Below, piece after piece: positions 50,164-52,442 of a DNA stretch of 52,442 nucleotides. A program made the position numbers and the translations under genes. This DNA comes from Actinomycetes bacterium (GTDB taxonomy: Bacteria; Actinomycetota; Actinomycetes; Propionibacteriales; Propionibacteriaceae), in assembly GCA_021803025.1 (NCBI GenBank), contig JAJZQV010000011.1:1-52442 (forward strand), read 5' to 3'. The notes under the pieces were generated by a model. The model searched no databases. It was not told the DNA's origin and was given only the letters and a program-made list of their open reading frames with translations. Position 1 is the stretch's first letter. The number at the start of each line of letters is the position of its first letter.

Positions 50164-51999
50164 TCAGGCCCGGTGGGTGTCCGCCTCGACCTTCGACTCG
50201 TTCGCAGCGTGCTTGTGGCCATCCGCCGACCGCGCGATCCAGTCGGCCGCCTGCACCAGCGCGAGGTGGGTCAGCGCCTGAGGCGTGTTGCCGACGTGAT
50301 GGTGCGACGACGGGTCGTACTCCTCGGACAGCAGGCCGACGTCGTTGCTGAACCCCACCAGCCGGTCCATCAGCCGGCGGGCGTCGTCGAGACGGCCCGA
50401 GCGGGCGTACTGCTCGACCAGCCAGAACGAGCAGGCCAGGAAGGGATGCTCGCCAGGTGGAAGGTGGTCCAGGTCGGGGGAGTGGTCGATCCGGTACCGC
50501 AGCACGAGCCCGTCGTGGATGAGATCCTGCTCGATGGCCGCGACGGTGCCGAGCATCCGGGGGTCGTCCGGCTGGCAGAAGCCCACCTGCGCGAGCTGAA
50601 GCAGCGAGGCGTCGACGTCGTGCGACCCGTACGCCTGGACGTACGTGTTCCGCTTCTCGTCGAAGCCGTGCTGCTCGACCTCGGCACGGATGTGGTCCCG
50701 GAGCCTCTCCCAGCGCTCCACGGGCCCGGGGAGTCCGGACTCGCGCACCCCACGAACCGCACGGTCCAGGGCGGTCCACATCATGACCCTCGAGTGGGTG
50801 AACGCCCGCGGCTCGCCACGGATCTCCCAGATGCCGCGGTCGGGGTCGTCCCAGTGCTTCTCGACGAACCTCATGAGCGCACGCTGCAGCGGCCAGGAGA
50901 AGGCGTCCTCGTCGACCCCGGCGTCTCGGGCCTCCTGCAGCGCCACCATGACCTCTCCGATGACGTCACCCTGGAACTGGGCGACAGCCGCGTTGCCGAC
51001 CCGTACGGGGGAGGCGCCCTGGTAGCCGGGCAGCGAGTGCAGCTCCCGCTCAGGGAGGAACCGCTCGCCCGCGACCCCGTACAGGGTCTGGATGTCGTCG
51101 GGGTCGCCGGCGAGCGCCCGCAGCAACCAGGCACGCCAGTTCTGCGCCTCGCTGACGTACGAGTGGGCGAGGAACGCGCTGAGGGTCAGCGCGGCGTCTC
51201 GAAGCCATACGTAGCGGTAGTCCCAGTTGCGCTGGCCGCCGAACTGCTCGGGCAGGCTGGTGGTCGCCGCCGCGACGATGCCGCCGGTCTCCTCGTCGGT
51301 GAGGGCGCGCAGGACGAGCAGGGACCGCATCACCTCCTCGTAGTACGGGCCCTCGTGGCTGTACGTGGACGCCCACTCGCGCCACCAGCCGATCGTCTCC
51401 GCGTGCGCTGCCTCGACGTCGATCGGCCGGGGAGGCTTCCTGTGCGACTCGAACCACGTCAGGGTGACGTCGACGCTCCGGCCCTCCGTGAGGACGTACG
51501 TCGACCGGTGGTGCCGCTCGCCCGCCTCGATGGACGGGCCCCGGCGAACCAGCGCGTCGGGCCCGGCGACCGCGACGAGCATGTGGTCGTCGCCGTCGTC
51601 GACGCGGCGTACCCAGGGCGTGGCTGTGGCGTATCCGAAGCGCATGCGCAGCTCCTCGACGACCTCCACCTCGCCCCGCACGCAGCGCACCCGACGCACG
51701 ATGTTCGACAGGTGGTCCCCGTGGGGCATGAAGTCGCACACCTCGAGCTCGCCGGTGGGGGTCTTCCAGTGCGTGACGAGCACGAACGTGCCCTCGACGT
51801 ACTTCCTGGTCGCCGTGGCCTTCCCGTCCGACGGAGCCACTCGCCAGTGGCCGTGCTCCTCGTCGCCGAGGAGGGCGCCGAACACGGACGGCGAGTCGTA
51901 CCGCGGCAGGCACAGCCAGTCGATGCTGCCGTCCTTGCCGACCAGCGCCCCGGTCCGACAGTCGCTGATGAGGGCGTAGTCCTCGATGGGAAGACTCAT
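50164..51999 (-). CDS. glycoside hydrolase family 15 protein (trehalase/glucoamylase-like)
   Basis: 611 residues, the usual length for cytoplasmic actinobacterial GH15 proteins. An N-terminal beta-sandwich starts [20 protein letters not shown] and is followed by the (alpha/alpha)6 barrel with [20 protein letters not shown], the hallmark of this group. Acidic catalytic candidates are in the barrel, including [11 protein letters not shown] near the end. No signal peptide. Substrate is probably trehalose or another alpha-glucan made in the cell; this is inferred from the family. ATG 51999 has CAAGAT six bases upstream. It is divergent from gpmA. Confidence 0.92.
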   Translation of the reverse strand: MSLPIEDYALISDCRTGALVGKDGSIDWLCLPRYDSPSVFGALLGDEEHGHWRVAPSDGKATATRKYVEGTFVLVTHWKTPTGELEVCDFMPHGDHLSNIVRRVRCVRGEVEVVEELRMRFGYATATPWVRRVDDGDDHMLVAVAGPDALVRRGPSIEAGERHHRSTYVLTEGRSVDVTLTWFESHRKPPRPIDVEAAHAETIGWWREWASTYSHEGPYYEEVMRSLLVLRALTDEETGGIVAAATTSLPEQFGGQRNWDYRYVWLRDAALTLSAFLAHSYVSEAQNWRAWLLRALAGDPDDIQTLYGVAGERFLPERELHSLPGYQGASPVRVGNAAVAQFQGDVIGEVMVALQEARDAGVDEDAFSWPLQRALMRFVEKHWDDPDRGIWEIRGEPRAFTHSRVMMWTALDRAVRGVRESGLPGPVERWERLRDHIRAEVEQHGFDEKRNTYVQAYGSHDVDASLLQLAQVGFCQPDDPRMLGTVAAIEQDLIHDGLVLRYRIDHSPDLDHLPPGEHPFLACSFWLVEQYARSGRLDDARRLMDRLVGFSNDVGLLSEEYDPSSHHHVGNTPQALTHLALVQAADWIARSADGHKHAANESKVEADTHRA

Positions 52000-52005
52000 G
52001 GGGAC

Positions 52006-52061
52006 ATCTTGCGCGGCACCTCCAACCCTCGCGAGCGTCCCCCGGCCACCCCCGATAGGCT
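52006..52061. promoter_or_regulatory. divergent leaderless promoters of the GH15 gene and gpmA
   Basis: CAAGAT (52011-52006, minus strand) lies six bases before the ATG at 51999; TAGGCT (52056-52061, plus strand) lies seven bases before the ATG at 52069. Confidence 0.55.
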
Positions 52062-52068
52062 GCGGCCC

Positions 52069-52442
52069 ATGACCTCCACGCTGATCCTGCTCCGTCACGG
52101 CGAGAGCGAATGGAACGCCAAGAACCTGTTCACCGGATGGGTCGACGTCGACATCAACTCCAAGGGCGTCGGCGAGGCGAAGCGCGGCGCCGAGCTCCTC
52201 AAGGCGGAGAACCTGCTCCCGGACGTCGTGCACACGTCCGTGCTGCGGCGGGCCATCCACACCGCCTACCTGGCGCTCGACGGCTGCGACCGCCACTGGA
52301 TCCCCGTGAAGCGGTCGTGGCGCCTCAACGAGCGCCACTACGGCGACCTCCAGGGCAAGAACAAGGCGCAGACCCTCGAGCAGTACGGCGAGGAGCAGTT
52401 CATGCTGTGGCGTCGTTCGTACGACACCCCGCCGCCCCCCAT
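52069..52442 (+). CDS. gpmA: 2,3-bisphosphoglycerate-dependent phosphoglycerate mutase, start of gene only
   Basis: Glycolytic enzyme converting 3- to 2-phosphoglycerate. The 124 codons in the window start [20 protein letters not shown], with the phosphohistidine motif RHGES, and go on with [13 protein letters not shown] and [17 protein letters not shown], all typical of GpmA. The gene runs off the end of the window. The start is fixed by the family N-terminus and by the leaderless -10 box. Confidence 0.96.
   Translation, partial: MTSTLILLRHGESEWNAKNLFTGWVDVDINSKGVGEAKRGAELLKAENLLPDVVHTSVLRRAIHTAYLALDGCDRHWIPVKRSWRLNERHYGDLQGKNKAQTLEQYGEEQFMLWRRSYDTPPPP

Overview
The window is high-GC (roughly 70%) actinobacterial chromosome, most likely from the Propionibacteriaceae, genus not resolved. 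The evidence is a complete methylmalonyl-CoA carboxyltransferase (transcarboxylase) gene set at 44790-48484, a mycothiol gene (mshD), a GlnR-type regulator beside mshD, a MutT1-like gene coupled to ppk, polyphosphate glucokinase, and many genes whose start codon lies 6-8 bases after a -10 hexamer (leaderless transcripts). No rRNA, tRNA, CRISPR, phage or transposase gene was seen.

Layout. 1-2.9 kb: LacI regulator divergent from KDPG aldolase and KDG kinase. 3-10.4 kb: housekeeping block (MutT1-like, ppk, mshD, glnR, dtd, a flavin-reductase-like gene, a 36-residue membrane protein, a nitrobindin-like gene, ygfZ). 10.6-13.1 kb: a surface-protein locus with a SipW-dependent-type secreted protein and a signal peptidase fused to what looks like its own LamG-type substrate. 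13.2-24.4 kb: polysaccharide deacetylase lipoprotein, asparaginase, typA, a gene with two frame changes, two HNH nucleases (one in a low-GC island), an EamA transporter, an AlkD-like protein and a duplicated eukaryote-type phosphofructokinase. 24.4-26.7 kb: secreted and lipoprotein genes of unknown role plus a stand-alone phage-protease-like domain. 26.8-32.7 kb: a sugar module made of ppgK, a DeoR regulator, a glycyl-radical activase, a fructose-6-phosphate-aldolase-type transaldolase and a YbiW-type glycyl radical enzyme, linked by a shared operator-like motif. 32.8-36.7 kb: ABC exporter, mycothiol-dependent-isomerase-like protein, MFS transporter. 36.9-44.6 kb: four Gfo/Idh/MocA oxidoreductases and two TIM-barrel sugar isomerases, with a DUF697-like GTPase in between. 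44.8-48.5 kb: transcarboxylase. 48.6-52.4 kb: histidine phosphatase, SDR, GH15 hydrolase and the start of gpmA.

Together the genes describe a facultative or anaerobic sugar fermenter: Entner-Doudoroff-type and glycolytic steps feed pyruvate, and the transcarboxylase runs the Wood-Werkman (propionate) cycle. The YbiW-FSA-DeoR-PpgK module predicts a radical route for an anhydro-sugar phosphate, and the Gfo/Idh-isomerase operon predicts oxidative handling of unusual or keto-sugars.

The intergenic DNA is rich in repeats: three dispersed palindromic families with two copies each, a four-copy ACTTCCGTG cluster, and two four-unit 21-bp tandem arrays that both sit between convergent genes.
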